A DNA stretch of 64,000 nucleotides from Pseudoglutamicibacter albus (GTDB lineage Bacteria; Actinomycetota; Actinomycetes; Actinomycetales; Micrococcaceae): contig NZ_JAVDXX010000001.1 of the NCBI RefSeq assembly GCF_031458175.1, positions 1,550,001-1,614,000 on the forward strand, in the 5' to 3' direction. Of this stretch, positions 50,844 through 60,313 are shown piece by piece. How positions within the stretch are numbered: position 1 is the first letter of the stretch; each line of letters opens with the position of its first letter. The position numbers were made by a program, and so were the translations under genes. The notes under the pieces are model-generated. The model saw only the letters and a program-made list of their open reading frames with translations. It ran no database searches and was not told where the DNA came from.

Positions 50844-51416
50844 ATGCATCACCATTTCTCTGAAGACTTCCTCCCGCACGAATCGGCACGCCAAATCGGT
50901 ATGATCTGGGCTCAGTCAGCTGAGCGTGTGATCGGTGTAGACGGCGATATTCCGTGGCGGTTGCCCGAAGACCTCGCGTTCTTCAAACACGTCACCGAGG
51001 GCCATCCCGTAATCATGGGACGCAAAACCTGGGAGTCCATCCCGGCCGCGTTCCGTCCGTTCTCTGACCGCACCAACATCGTGCTGACAACCCAGGCGGA
51101 AACCCGCAACCAGGTTTCCGCCGCCGGCGGGCACGCTGTGGATTCGATCGCTGAAGCGCTCGACATCGCCTATAACAGCGAAGGTAGCGAGCAGGTCTGG
51201 ATTGTTGGTGGCGGGGCGATCTATGAAGCCCTAGAGCCGATGGCGAACCTCGCCGTGGTCACAACCGTTGACACCCAGGTTGAAGGCGACACGCTCGCTC
51301 CCGAGCTCGGTGTGGGGTGGGAACACGTGACCTCAAGCCCGGCAGGTGAGGGCTGGATCGAGAGCGAAAAACAACAGCTGCGCTACCGCGTGGATGTGTA
51401 CCAACGAAAAGGCTGA
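50844..51416 (+). CDS. folA: Dihydrofolate reductase
   Basis: DHFR reduces dihydrofolate with NADPH. The core is visible from GMIWAQSAERVIGVDGDIPW (about residues 19-38), then RLPEDLAFFKHVTEG, the MGRKTWESIP motif and WIVGGGAIYE near residue 115. At 190 residues it is longer than the usual 160 because of an N-terminal extension of about 18 residues; the ATG at 50901 (MIWAQS) is an alternative start. It follows thyA by 64 bases. Confidence 0.95.
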   Translation: MHHHFSEDFLPHESARQIGMIWAQSAERVIGVDGDIPWRLPEDLAFFKHVTEGHPVIMGRKTWESIPAAFRPFSDRTNIVLTTQAETRNQVSAAGGHAVDSIAEALDIAYNSEGSEQVWIVGGGAIYEALEPMANLAVVTTVDTQVEGDTLAPELGVGWEHVTSSPAGEGWIESEKQQLRYRVDVYQRKG

Positions 51417-51417
51417 C

Positions 51418-51882
51418 ATGAATACGACCCCGGAGAAAAACACGACCCCGGAAGGCCCAGCGGGTAGCGCGTCAGTGAACAACGACGCGGCGAGCGCAGA
51501 AGCTGACGCTAGCGAGGATCTGGTTCTGGGCACTCCACGCCCGGAGCTGCATTTCCTGCTGGGCTACATGTTGTTCCCGGTGCTCGCGCTCGCGAGCGCG
51601 GCGGCGGGTGTGTGGGCTGTGATCGTTGGCAACAAGATCGCGGGCGTGATCCTGTTAGTGGTTGTGGTCCAGGCGTTCGTGTGGGCTGCTGTGCGCAGCA
51701 TCAGTATCCGGAAGAAACTCGTTGCCGAACGGATGGAAGCGGTCGAGGAGTTCTATACCGGTCAAGAAGCAATCGACCGTTGGCATGCGCGCGAAGCCGA
51801 ACGCCTCGAAACCGAACGCGCACAAGCTGAAGAGAAACAAGCGGCTCAAGAACAGGCCGAGCAGAAACAGCGCGATTCCTAA
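51418..51882 (+). CDS. Membrane protein with charged coiled-coil tail
   Basis: This 154-residue protein has a polar N-terminus, two hydrophobic helices (about residues 47-91), and a C-terminal Glu/Ala/Gln-rich helix likely to form a coiled coil. The ATG lies one base after the folA stop, so the two are coupled. No family was recognised. The next gene begins after 117 bases. Confidence 0.65.
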   Translation: MNTTPEKNTTPEGPAGSASVNNDAASAEADASEDLVLGTPRPELHFLLGYMLFPVLALASAAAGVWAVIVGNKIAGVILLVVVVQAFVWAAVRSISIRKKLVAERMEAVEEFYTGQEAIDRWHAREAERLETERAQAEEKQAAQEQAEQKQRDS

Positions 51883-51999
51883 GGGATCGGGCTTCTTACG
51901 TCCTGCGATTCCTAAGGTCCCGGGTTTGTTAGGGGCCGCGTTCCATAAGGATTCAGCACAGTGCTGTAGCGAAGATCTAGCTGTAGGAGGCTTCGAAGC

Positions 52000-53784
52000 A
52001 TGACCAGGCATCCCGGGATCATCCCGCATCCTGCAACACTGGATCTGAAGCCGCTCGAGGTCCCGCCGTTGGACGGCACTCTCGATGCGTATGAACATGC
52101 GCTCCGCGCGGTGCTCGAAGGCGCTGAACTGGAACACGCTCACGAAATCGTCGAGAAATTCCGCACGGGCGCCGGCCCTAAGCTCGATGCCGCTCTGCGT
52201 GAGCGCGCCGAGGCCCTCGCCGCTGAAGGCACCAACTGGTTGCACGAGGAATGGTATTCCAGCTACCTCACCGTCCGTGAGCCGCTGCCTCTGAGCACCA
52301 ATGTCTGCTTCCAGCTCGCTCGCCCCCGCGAGCACACATCTCTAGGCTTAGATGGAGCGGTTGAGTTCATTCAGCGCGCAGCTATGGTGCACCTGCAGGT
52401 GGCCTCTGGGAATCTGCCGGAGGATGTGGACGCCCGCGGCAACCGCATCACGTTGAATCAATGGTTCGTCTACGGTGGCTCAATACGCCTCCCGTTAGAG
52501 GGGGAAGATCAGGTCTTCCCATGCACGCTAGATGAGGCGAACCGGGAGATCGGCGTTTTCGTCAACGGTCGCCTCTTCGCCGTACCTATCACTGACAGTG
52601 CCGGCAAGCCGGCTTGCGCCGAAGCGCTGCGGGCCGCGTTGGAGAACATTCAAGCAGCGACAACGAAACCCCCAGAGCTCGATTTCAACGCCCCTTCCCT
52701 GCTGGGTTCCGGTGTTCTTGACGATCTGCTTCCAGACATGCTGGAGCACAGCGGCAACCATCTGGTGTATGACCGTCTAGCCGACATGCTCTTCACCGTT
52801 GAGCTATTGACCGACGGCGGCGCCACAGATACCCAGCGCATCCGTGAGGCAACCTTCACCCCGCGCGGGGCATGGGCGTATAAGCCGTTGAGCTATCAGG
52901 TGAGTCTTCCCGACGAGTGGGCCGCGGTGCATGTGGAGCACTCCTGCATCGACGGCGCCACGCTGGTCACCGCCATGAAACGCCTCCAGACCGTGCAGTT
53001 GCCGGCGGAAACCTCAGAAGAACTCACACGGCTCGATGCCGAGGAGCTTGTGTGGACGCTCGATGAGGCGACCACGGCGCAGCTCCGTGAGCGGGTTGCC
53101 GCCTACACGGAGCTGGCCTCGAAGTTCACGGTGCAGATCGTCACCGCGCCGCATCGACCACCTGCGCACATGCCGTTCAAGATCAGCCGTGACGCGGTAG
53201 CTCAGCTGACCATGCACATCGCGCAGCAGCTCACTTATGGTCGCATCCGCGCGGTCTATGAGGCCGTGGATATGCGTGAATACCGTGCTGGCCGCACCGA
53301 ATGTCTGCGTTCCGCTACCGGCGAGGCCGTTGCTTTCGCTCGCAAACTCGTTGCGGGCACCGCGACTCATGAGGATCTACTCGCGGCCGTCAACGCACAC
53401 CGCGGCTGGGTCAAGCGCTGCAAGTCCGGTAACGGTTTCGACCGCCACATCCAAATGATGGCGACGATCGATGCCAGCGATCCGTTCTTCACCGATGACG
53501 CCGTGCTGGCCGCGCGCCGGGACTTCCTCTCCACGACCTCGGTGGGTGGCCCCGAGCAGATTGTGCGTTACTGCTTTGTACCCACCCGGCCGGAGGGTTT
53601 CGGCATCTCCTACACTCCGTTGCCGGAAGCCACCGAGTTCTGTGTCTCGTGGAATGTGGATACCGCGGAGAAACCCGAGGAGTTCACCGCGAACCTCATC
53701 AAGGCATCTGAGATGCTGTGGGAGTTCCTGCAGCAGCGAGGCTCTGACCTGCCCTGGCGAGCCGAACGCCTGCCGGGATCATAA
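52000..53784 (+). CDS. Choline/carnitine O-acyltransferase family protein
   Basis: This 594-residue protein resembles choline/carnitine acyltransferases, which exchange acyl groups between CoA and carnitine or choline. The active-site histidine motif is [12 protein letters not shown] (about residue 310). A later block, [21 protein letters not shown], corresponds to the carnitine-binding region. [15 protein letters not shown] near the C-terminus is at the place of the usual ser/thr-rich motif. GGAGG precedes the ATG by nine bases. The family is common in eukaryotes and rare in bacteria. Specific substrate is unknown. Confidence 0.8.
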   Translation: MTRHPGIIPHPATLDLKPLEVPPLDGTLDAYEHALRAVLEGAELEHAHEIVEKFRTGAGPKLDAALRERAEALAAEGTNWLHEEWYSSYLTVREPLPLSTNVCFQLARPREHTSLGLDGAVEFIQRAAMVHLQVASGNLPEDVDARGNRITLNQWFVYGGSIRLPLEGEDQVFPCTLDEANREIGVFVNGRLFAVPITDSAGKPACAEALRAALENIQAATTKPPELDFNAPSLLGSGVLDDLLPDMLEHSGNHLVYDRLADMLFTVELLTDGGATDTQRIREATFTPRGAWAYKPLSYQVSLPDEWAAVHVEHSCIDGATLVTAMKRLQTVQLPAETSEELTRLDAEELVWTLDEATTAQLRERVAAYTELASKFTVQIVTAPHRPPAHMPFKISRDAVAQLTMHIAQQLTYGRIRAVYEAVDMREYRAGRTECLRSATGEAVAFARKLVAGTATHEDLLAAVNAHRGWVKRCKSGNGFDRHIQMMATIDASDPFFTDDAVLAARRDFLSTTSVGGPEQIVRYCFVPTRPEGFGISYTPLPEATEFCVSWNVDTAEKPEEFTANLIKASEMLWEFLQQRGSDLPWRAERLPGS

Positions 53785-53833
53785 TGCGAAAGATTCGGGC
53801 TTAGCGCCGGCGTTCTCGCGTAGCCTTGAAGCT

Positions 53834-54958
53834 ATGACTTCTAAGGCTGTAGGTTTTGTCGGTTACCGCGGCATGGTGGGTTCGGTCCTCATGCAGCGTA
53901 TGCAAGATGAAGGGGATTTCGCCGGTATTGACCCGGTGTTCTTCTCGACGTCCCAGGCGGGCGCGGCCGCCCCATCGTTCGCTGAGGGCGCGCCAGCGCT
54001 CAAGGACGCTCACGATATCGATGAGCTCGCCAAGTTGCCGATCATCGTCACCGCGCAAGGTGGCGACTACACGAGCGCCGTGCACGGCAAGCTGCGCGCT
54101 GCCGGCTGGGAGGGCATCTGGATCGATGCGGCGAGCACGTTGCGGATGGAAGACGACTCCATCATCGTGCTGGATCCGGTCAACCGGAACGTGATCGACC
54201 GCGGCCTTGAGACCGGCGTCAAGGATTTTGTGGGCGGTAACTGCACCGTATCCTGCATGCTCATGGGCCTAGGCGGCCTGTTCCGCAACGGCCTGGTCGA
54301 ATGGGCGACCTCGATGACCTACCAAGCGGCCTCGGGTGGCGGCGCGCGCCACATGCGTGAGCTGCTGACCCAGTTCGGTGATATCAACGCATCCGTCAAG
54401 GAGCTGCTGGATGATCCGGCGTCTGCGATCACCCAGATCGACACCGAGGTTCTGCGTAAACAGCGTTCCGGTGCACTCGACGCAACCCAGTTCGGTGTCC
54501 CGTTGGCGGGCAACCTGATCCCGTGGATCGATTCCGACCTCGGCAACGGCCAGTCCCGCGAAGAGTGGAAAGCCGGCGTGGAGACCAACAAGGTTCTGGG
54601 CACCACGGCTGAGAACCACATCATGGTCGACGGCCTATGCGTGCGCATCGGCGCGATGCGGTCCCACTCGCAGGCGCTCACGATCAAGTTGCGTGAAGAT
54701 GTGGGCCTCGACGAGGTCGCCCGCCTGATCGGCTCCGATAACGAGTGGGCCACTGTTGTTCCGAACGAGAAGGAAGCGACCATGCATCAGCTGACCCCGG
54801 TCGCGGCGTCCGGAACGCTGAACATCCCGGTGGGTCGCTTGCGTCAGTTGGAGATGGGCCCGCAGTACATTTCCGCGTTCACGGTCGGCGACCAGCTGCT
54901 GTGGGGCGCGGCAGAGCCGCTGCGCCGCATGCTCCAGATCGCGCTCGGCAACCTGTAG
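53834..54958 (+). CDS. asd: Aspartate-semialdehyde dehydrogenase, Gram-negative type
   Basis: Asd makes aspartate semialdehyde for lysine, methionine and threonine synthesis. This 374-residue enzyme has the NADP motif [17 protein letters not shown] at its start, the catalytic cysteine in [12 protein letters not shown] (about residue 137), and the substrate-binding [16 protein letters not shown] region. The length and the GYRGMVGS motif fit the E. coli type rather than the 345-residue form common in actinobacteria. It ends at a long perfect hairpin. Confidence 0.93.
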   Translation: MTSKAVGFVGYRGMVGSVLMQRMQDEGDFAGIDPVFFSTSQAGAAAPSFAEGAPALKDAHDIDELAKLPIIVTAQGGDYTSAVHGKLRAAGWEGIWIDAASTLRMEDDSIIVLDPVNRNVIDRGLETGVKDFVGGNCTVSCMLMGLGGLFRNGLVEWATSMTYQAASGGGARHMRELLTQFGDINASVKELLDDPASAITQIDTEVLRKQRSGALDATQFGVPLAGNLIPWIDSDLGNGQSREEWKAGVETNKVLGTTAENHIMVDGLCVRIGAMRSHSQALTIKLREDVGLDEVARLIGSDNEWATVVPNEKEATMHQLTPVAASGTLNIPVGRLRQLEMGPQYISAFTVGDQLLWGAAEPLRRMLQIALGNL

Positions 54959-54988
54959 AGGGCGATCTATAGGCGGTCGTTGCTGTCC

Positions 54989-55037
54989 TTAAACGTGTGA
55001 GCGCTCAGCCGCGGTGGCTGAGCGCTCACACGTTTAA
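54989..55037 (+). terminator. Terminator between asd and murB
   Basis: A perfect 22-bp stem starts TTAAACGTGTGAGCGCTCAG and closes over a 5-base loop. It lies between the converging asd and murB genes and likely serves both. Confidence 0.85.
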
Positions 55038-55085
55038 CGCGCTATGCGGGCTTCGCCTCAGGCGTCGCGTTTTAGGTGTCGCGTT

Positions 55086-56300
55086 TCAGGCGTCGAGCGA
55101 GGTTCCGATGAGCAAGGGCTCATGGTGGAGTTCGATCCCCCATGCTTCCTTGACTCCGTCGCGTACCGCACGGGCGAGCGCCACGACGTCGGCGCACGAG
55201 GCACCACCCTGGTTGGTGACGGCGAGTGTGTGCTTGGAGGACAACGATGCGCGGCCGCCAGCGATCTCCTCGCCCGGCTGGCCTTTCATTCCGAAGCCCT
55301 TGTGGTAGCCCGCGTGGTCGATGAGCCACGCCGCAGACAGTTTGACGTAGCCGTCTTTGCCCGCCGGATAGCGCGGAGCATCCGCTGGCAACGCGGCAGT
55401 GAGCGATTCCTCGACAATCGGGTTCATGAAGAATGAACCGCACGAGTTCGTGTCTGGGTCCCCCGCCTCCAGGACCATGCCTTTAGAGCGGCGCAAACCC
55501 AGCACGGCGGTACGGACTTCAGCCAGCGAGACCCGGGTCCCGAGCCCGACGTTGAGGGCGCGAGCGAGCTGATCATAAGCGACAGGCAACGCTTTGCCTC
55601 GTTTGAGCCCGAACGTCACGGCCAACACAACCCAGCGAGGCGAACCGTTCTGGGTTGCGCGCTTCAGAACGGAGTTCCGGTAGGTCAAGTCCAGCTCGGA
55701 GGCCTGCAGGGTCACGAGCTTGCCTTCGTGCCGGTCCCACGCCTCGATCGAGAGCAGCGTGTTGGAGACGTCGGCACCGTATGCGCCCACGTTCTGAACC
55801 GGGGTCGCGCCTGCCGCACCAGGGATACCGGAAAGAGCTTCAAGCCCTCCGAGCTCGTGTTCAACGGTCCACGCGACGGCCTCGTCCCACGGATGCCCTG
55901 CTTCGATCGTCACCGGAACAATGCCATCCCCGGCGGCGGCTTGGGTGGCATCAGAAGTACCAGCCCCTTCACCACCGACAGCGGCGTCTTGACCCGGTTG
56001 ATCTTCTTCGCCCACGGTGATGCCGCGGGTTGCGATCTGCAGGACGGTCCCCCGGTAGCCTTCGTCAGCGATCACCAGGTTGGAGCCGCCGCCAACAATC
56101 AGCAGCGGGGTTCCGGCGGCGTCGGCCTCTTGGACTCCTTCGAGGATCTCGTCACGCGTGCGGGCCACGATGAAGCGGTCGGCTGGCCCGCCCACGCCCA
56201 TCGTTGTGATGTCACTGAGCGTCGTGATCTCGCTGAGATTCCGCTGGCCCTCTGGTTCTTGCTGGCCCTGCTGCTGTCCCTGTTGCACCTGCTTGCTCAT
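55086..56300 (-). CDS. murB: UDP-N-acetylenolpyruvoylglucosamine reductase
   Basis: MurB is the FAD enzyme that makes UDP-MurNAc for peptidoglycan. This 404-residue protein has the FAD-binding GVGGPADRFIVART, VGGGSNLVIAD, LSGIPGAAGATPVQNVGAYG and the catalytic-serine block NSCGSFFMNPIV. An insert of about 30 residues (about 95-125, rich in G, A, E, D and Q) is unusual, as is a Gln-rich N-terminus. Its start overlaps the stop of the MaoC gene by 4 bases. Confidence 0.95.
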   Translation of the reverse strand: MSKQVQQGQQQGQQEPEGQRNLSEITTLSDITTMGVGGPADRFIVARTRDEILEGVQEADAAGTPLLIVGGGSNLVIADEGYRGTVLQIATRGITVGEEDQPGQDAAVGGEGAGTSDATQAAAGDGIVPVTIEAGHPWDEAVAWTVEHELGGLEALSGIPGAAGATPVQNVGAYGADVSNTLLSIEAWDRHEGKLVTLQASELDLTYRNSVLKRATQNGSPRWVVLAVTFGLKRGKALPVAYDQLARALNVGLGTRVSLAEVRTAVLGLRRSKGMVLEAGDPDTNSCGSFFMNPIVEESLTAALPADAPRYPAGKDGYVKLSAAWLIDHAGYHKGFGMKGQPGEEIAGGRASLSSKHTLAVTNQGGASCADVVALARAVRDGVKEAWGIELHHEPLLIGTSLDA

Positions 56301-56746
56301 GCGGCCTCGGAGCGTCCGGAGACATTCACGATCGCTTGCGCGCGGTTGAGTACTTTCTCGCCGTCCAGGGTCACTTCGAGGTCCACGCGGATGCGGTCTT
56401 CGTCCACGACCTTGCCGACCGTGGCAACCACATCGAGGGTTGCGCCGACGGCTTCAGCGGGGTTCGTGCCGGCCCCATCGGCTACTGGGACCATGCCGGT
56501 GAAGCGGGTCTGGTAGTCCTCGATTCTGCCGGGGCACCCTGCCCAGTCGGTTACAAGTTGGACGGCAGCGCCCATCGTGAGCATCCCGTGCGCGATCACC
56601 CCGGGTAGCCCTACTTCGGTTGCGAAGCGGTCGTTCCAGTGGATCGGGTTGAAGTCGCCTGATGCGCCAGCGTAGCGGACGAGGTCGGCGCGGGTCAGTT
56701 CGATCTGTGTGCGGCCGAGTTCTTGGCCCGTTTCGAAGGCAGTCAT
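56297..56746 (-). CDS. MaoC-like dehydratase, catalytic-type (HadB-like)
   Basis: This 149-residue hot-dog protein has the hydratase motif: AGASGDFNPIHWNDRFATEVG with the D and H that act in catalysis (about residues 28-33), then GVIAHGMLTMG. In actinobacteria such proteins pair with a HadA-like partner to dehydrate 3-hydroxyacyl chains. The start is at 56746. It lies two bases after the HadA-like gene and overlaps murB. Confidence 0.87.
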   Translation of the reverse strand: MTAFETGQELGRTQIELTRADLVRYAGASGDFNPIHWNDRFATEVGLPGVIAHGMLTMGAAVQLVTDWAGCPGRIEDYQTRFTGMVPVADGAGTNPAEAVGATLDVVATVGKVVDEDRIRVDLEVTLDGEKVLNRAQAIVNVSGRSEAA

Positions 56747-56748
56747 TC

Positions 56749-57198
56749 TTAGTCGTCCTCCCCGCGGATCATGAGGGTTGAGCGTACTGTGCACACGGTT
56801 TCGCCGTTGGCGTCTGTGAGCACGGTTGATGTGGTGACCATGCCGCCGGTTCCGACGGCGCGGGCGCGGTCCACGGTCACGGTGGCGGTGAGTTCGTCGC
56901 CGGCGACGAGCGGGCGGACGTGGGTGAAGCGTTCGTCTGCGTGGACGACGCGGGAGAAGTCGATGCCGGAGTTCGGGTCGGTGATGTAGGCGGCTTCGGC
57001 GCGCTGTGCGATCACGACCGCGAAGGTTGGCGGCGCTACGAGGTCGGCGTGGCCGGCGGCTTGCGCGGCTTTCACATCGTAGTGGTGTGGATGGGTTGCT
57101 TTGACTGCGCGTGCGAAGTCGCGGATTGCTTCTCGGCCGACCGAATATGGTGCGGCGGCAGGGTACGTGTGGCCCTGCAGGTCTGCATTCACGCCCAT
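56749..57198 (-). CDS. MaoC-like dehydratase, partner subunit (HadA-like)
   Basis: This protein of about 149 residues has an N-terminal MaoC-type hot-dog fold, with MGVNADLQGHTYPAAAPYSV and LVAPPTFAVVI. It lacks the D-x-x-x-x-H catalytic motif of its neighbour, as expected for the non-catalytic subunit. The ATG at 57198 has GGAAGG at a suitable distance; a GTG at 57207 overlaps the preceding stop. It forms an operon with the HadB-like gene and murB. Confidence 0.82.
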   Translation of the reverse strand: MGVNADLQGHTYPAAAPYSVGREAIRDFARAVKATHPHHYDVKAAQAAGHADLVAPPTFAVVIAQRAEAAYITDPNSGIDFSRVVHADERFTHVRPLVAGDELTATVTVDRARAVGTGGMVTTSTVLTDANGETVCTVRSTLMIRGEDD

Positions 57199-57203
57199 GT
57201 GGC

Positions 57204-57455
57204 TCACCTTCCGCGCCGCGGTCCGGCGCTGTTCATTTTCTGTTTGAGTGCTCGGCGGCCGTCTCGCATGCGTGATCCGAATCCGATGAGGTGGGCGATG
57301 ATGCCGATCATGAGGAATGCGGATGCGGCGGTGAACAGACCGGTGTTGTCTTGGATGGCGCCCATGATGAGGAGCACGAGGCCGATGAGGACCGCGGCGA
57401 TGGTCGCGATCAGCATGGCCTTCGTGAGTGTAGAGGCGGAGTCCCAGTTGAGCAT
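57204..57455 (-). CDS. Small membrane protein
   Basis: This 83-residue protein has two hydrophobic helices (about residues 14-34 and 40-60) and a basic C-terminus (RMRDGRRALKQKM). It ends directly before the HadA-like gene, so it probably heads that operon. No family was recognised. Confidence 0.65.
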   Translation of the reverse strand: MLNWDSASTLTKAMLIATIAAVLIGLVLLIMGAIQDNTGLFTAASAFLMIGIIAHLIGFGSRMRDGRRALKQKMNSAGPRRGR

Positions 57456-57542
57456 AGTTACCAGTCTAGTGGCCGATGCGCGGCGCGGGGTGAGCTGAAG
57501 TGCGCGGCGGGGTCTGTATGAAGCAGGGCCTGCCGCTTGAAG

Positions 57543-57905
57543 TTAGCTAATCGAGATGCCGGTGGGCTTGGTGCCCTGCTCTGGTTGGCCGTGGGCGTCG
57601 ACGTACCATTCCATTTCGAGTTCGAATTCGCGTTTGATGCGTCCGCTACGGCGGGTTACATCTTTGGCCTCGAGCTCGACCTTGAGGGTGTGCGGGAGCT
57701 GCAGGGCTTCTGCGGTCACGCCGTCGGAGACGGTGGCTTCGCCTGTGCGGATGCGCGCGGCGAGCCCTTCGAGGAGATCGGCGAGCTGTTCCCGGCTCAT
57801 CGTTTCTTTCGCTTTGATGTTCAGAGGTTGCGTGCCTTCGCTCTGCGTCTCGTCGCGCCCTCCCCTATCAAGGTTCGACCCTTGGCCCGTAGCACGGTCA
57901 GTCAT
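57543..57905 (-). CDS. Amphi-Trp domain-containing protein
   Basis: This 120-residue protein has a disordered polar N-terminus and then MSREQLADLLEGLAARIRTG (about residues 36-55). It continues with LPHTLKVELEAKDVTRRSGR and FELEMEWYVD, the pattern of the amphi-Trp domain with its characteristic tryptophan. The function of this family is unknown. It is transcribed toward the HadA-like operon but separated from it by a small gap. Confidence 0.72.
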   Translation of the reverse strand: MTDRATGQGSNLDRGGRDETQSEGTQPLNIKAKETMSREQLADLLEGLAARIRTGEATVSDGVTAEALQLPHTLKVELEAKDVTRRSGRIKREFELEMEWYVDAHGQPEQGTKPTGISIS

Positions 57906-57935
57906 GGTTACCCCCTTTCCCTAAGGCTATAACAG

Positions 57936-57965
57936 AAAGACCCCCAGCCTGAGGCTGAGGGTCTT
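57936..57965 (-). terminator. Terminator after tRNA-Met
   Basis: AAAGACCCCCAGCC pairs with GGCTGAGGGTCTTT with one bulge-like mismatch, followed by T residues. It lies 7 bases past the tRNA-Met 3' end on the minus strand. Confidence 0.8.
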
Positions 57966-57971
57966 TGTTTG

Positions 57972-58045
57972 TAGCGGTGGCGGGACTCGATCCCGCGACC
58001 TCACGATTATGAGTCGTGCGCTCTAACCAGCTGAGCTACACCGCC
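57972..58045 (-). tRNA. tRNA-Met (anticodon CAT, elongator)
   Basis: The 74-base minus-strand sequence folds as a tRNA: acceptor GGCGGTG with CACCGCT, D arm GCTCAGCTGGTTAGAGC, anticodon arm CGACTCATAATCG with CAT, and T arm GCGGGATCGAGTCCCGC. The G-U first pair and the lack of the GGG/CCC anticodon stem fit an elongator rather than an initiator. CCA is not encoded. Confidence 0.94.
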
Positions 58046-58047
58046 AC

Positions 58048-58108
58048 GAATGAGAAAATCCCGCCGGCCCCGACCCGAACCGGAGGGGGCCTTGCGGGAT
58101 TCTCATTC
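58048..58108 (-). terminator. Hairpin between the two tRNAs
   Basis: GAATGAGA and ATCCCGC pair with GCGGGAT and TCTCATTC, giving a long broken stem between tRNA-Thr and tRNA-Met. It is either a terminator for tRNA-Thr or a processing structure. Confidence 0.6.
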
Positions 58109-58110
58109 AG

Positions 58111-58182
58111 AGCCCCCTATGGGAATCGATCCCATGACCTCAGTCTTACCAAGACTGCGCTCTACCACTGAGCTAAGGGGGC
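58111..58182 (-). tRNA. tRNA-Thr (anticodon GGT)
   Basis: The 72-base minus-strand sequence folds as a tRNA: acceptor GCCCCCT with AGGGGGC, D arm GCTCAGTGGTAGAGC, anticodon arm CAGTCTTGGTAAGACTG with GGT, and T arm CATGGGATCGATTCCCATA. CCA is not encoded. Confidence 0.95.
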
Positions 58183-58255
58183 AACAGATGAAGACTCTAC
58201 CAGGGTTTATTCTCAACGCCAAAACGCATCGAACTCTTCACCTGTAGCCGGACAT

Positions 58256-60313
58256 TTACCGGCCGCGACGCTTCCACTTAGGCGCGCCTTTGTCTTTGGA
58301 ATCCTTGAATTTACGGGCAGCAGAGTCCTTCTTCTTGTGCTTGAAACTGCCCTTGCGGTCGTCACGGTCCCAGGACTTTTTACCGCGGGAACCGGAAGCG
58401 TGACGATTCTCACGGCCACCATGCTTCCCTCCGTGGCCGCCCCGGTCTTCGCGGTGCTCATCGCGGTACCCGCCCCGACGCTCACCGGAGTTACGACGGT
58501 CCTCACGATACCCGCCCCGACGCTCAGCGTGTGGGCGGCCCCCACCGCGTGATGCGCGGGATGGTCCGCCGTGATCAAGCTGGATGTCGATGCGGCGCCC
58601 GGCCACCCGGGTGTCTGCCAGCAACTCCAGGGTTGAGTCCGGCATATCCGCTGGCAGGTCCACGAGTGTGAAGTTTTCACGAATGTCGATGTGGCCGATG
58701 TCGCTGGACACGAGCCCGCCTTCGTTGGCGAGCGCGCCAACGATAGCGCCAGGCATGGCGCGGTTGCGGCGGCCAACAGCGAGTTTATAGGTGACCTTGT
58801 CGCTGTCGTCCCGGCTTCCACGGCTGCCACGGCTACGGGACTCGGCGGCACCGCGCTCGCCGGCCACCGCATCGTGCTGTGCGCGTTCGCGTTTGGTGCG
58901 TTTCTTCTTCGCTGGCGGCGTGGTCGGAATTTCCTCGGTCAGCAGCGGCTGCCCGCCCTGAGCGAGAAAAGCGAACGCAGCAGCAACCTGCACGGCGTCG
59001 ACGTCGTTCTCTGCAACGTAGTCGGTCACGAGTTCGCGGTACGGGGTGAGATCTTCTTGCTCGAGCGCAGGCGTGAGGCGCTCAGCGAGCCGGCCCAGCC
59101 GGGACGAGTTGACGGCATCGATCCCAGGGATCTGTGCTTCTTCGACAGTTCCGCCGGTTGCGCGTTCGATGTGCTTGAGCAGGTAGCGTTCCCGCGGGGT
59201 CATGAACAGGATCGCGTCCCCGGTACGCCCTGCGCGGCCTGTGCGGCCGATGCGGTGGACATAGGATTCGGTGTCGTGCGGGATGTCGTAGTTGAACACG
59301 TGAGAGATGCGTTCAACGTCGAGCCCGCGTGCGGCAACGTCGGTCGCAACGAGGATGTCGATCACGCCGTCGCGGAGCTGATCGACCGTCTTCTCGCGCT
59401 GGGCCTGCGGGACGTCGCCGTTGATCGCCGCGGCACGGAAGCCGCGCGCCTTGAGTTTGGTTGCGACGTCTTCGGTCGCCTGGCGGGTGCGCACGAAAGC
59501 GATCACGCCGTCGGTGTCTTCGGTTTCCAGCAGGCGCGTCATGACGTCGAGCTTGTACTGGTGCATGACCTGGATGTAGCGCTGACGGATGTTCGCGCCA
59601 GGGGTCGATGCGGTGTCCACTGCGATGTGCTCGGGGTCGCGGAGGTAGGTGTCGGCGATGCGGCGGATCTGCTTAGGCATGGTCGCGGAGAACAGCGCGA
59701 CCTGCTTGTCTTCCGGCGTGGATTCGAGGATCGTGTCCACGGCTTCGGCGAAGCCCATGCGTAGCATTTCGTCGGCTTCGTCGAGGACCACGTAGAGGAG
59801 GTTGGAGAGGTCGAGTGATCCGCGTTCGATGTGGTCGATAACGCGGCCTGGGGCGCCCACCACAACCTGCGCGCCGCGGCGCAGCGCCTTGAGCTGTGGG
59901 CCGTACGGTGAGCCGCCGTAGACGGGCAGGATCGTGAGGTCGTCGAAGTAGCGTGCGTAGGAGGAGAACGCTTCCGCTACCTGGAGCGCGAGTTCGCGGG
60001 TTGGTGCGAGCACGAGGATCTGCGGGGTTTCGGCTGGCCCGTTGACGTCGTTGATTTCGGCGATCTTGGTGAGCGCGGGGATCGCGAACGCCGCGGTCTT
60101 ACCGGTTCCGGTCTGTGCGAGTCCCACGACGTCGCGGCCTTCAAGCAGGGTCGGGATGGTCGCGGCTTGGATAGGTGAAGGGCGTTCGTAGCCGAGGTCT
60201 TCCACCGCTGCCAGAACGCGGGGTTCGATGTTCAGCTCAGCGAACGTCGGGCCCTCCGGCTTGGTTTCGGTGCTGGTGTTTTCGTGGGTTTCAGCCATGT
60301 CAGTTTGAGCCAT
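58256..60313 (-). CDS. DEAD-box RNA helicase (DeaD/CsdA-like)
   Basis: This 685-residue helicase remodels RNA. It has the Q motif, AQTGTGKTAAF (about residues 66-76), PTRELA, VLDEADEM, SATMP, and HRIGRTGRAGR (about 365). A DbpA-type RNA-binding domain (about 500-575) follows, then a basic RGG/RDR-rich tail (about 580-685) with internally repetitive sequence. It has a leader of about 200 bases with hairpins. The family often acts in cold adaptation and ribosome assembly. Confidence 0.94.
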   Translation of the reverse strand: MAQTDMAETHENTSTETKPEGPTFAELNIEPRVLAAVEDLGYERPSPIQAATIPTLLEGRDVVGLAQTGTGKTAAFAIPALTKIAEINDVNGPAETPQILVLAPTRELALQVAEAFSSYARYFDDLTILPVYGGSPYGPQLKALRRGAQVVVGAPGRVIDHIERGSLDLSNLLYVVLDEADEMLRMGFAEAVDTILESTPEDKQVALFSATMPKQIRRIADTYLRDPEHIAVDTASTPGANIRQRYIQVMHQYKLDVMTRLLETEDTDGVIAFVRTRQATEDVATKLKARGFRAAAINGDVPQAQREKTVDQLRDGVIDILVATDVAARGLDVERISHVFNYDIPHDTESYVHRIGRTGRAGRTGDAILFMTPRERYLLKHIERATGGTVEEAQIPGIDAVNSSRLGRLAERLTPALEQEDLTPYRELVTDYVAENDVDAVQVAAAFAFLAQGGQPLLTEEIPTTPPAKKKRTKRERAQHDAVAGERGAAESRSRGSRGSRDDSDKVTYKLAVGRRNRAMPGAIVGALANEGGLVSSDIGHIDIRENFTLVDLPADMPDSTLELLADTRVAGRRIDIQLDHGGPSRASRGGGRPHAERRGGYREDRRNSGERRGGYRDEHREDRGGHGGKHGGRENRHASGSRGKKSWDRDDRKGSFKHKKKDSAARKFKDSKDKGAPKWKRRGR

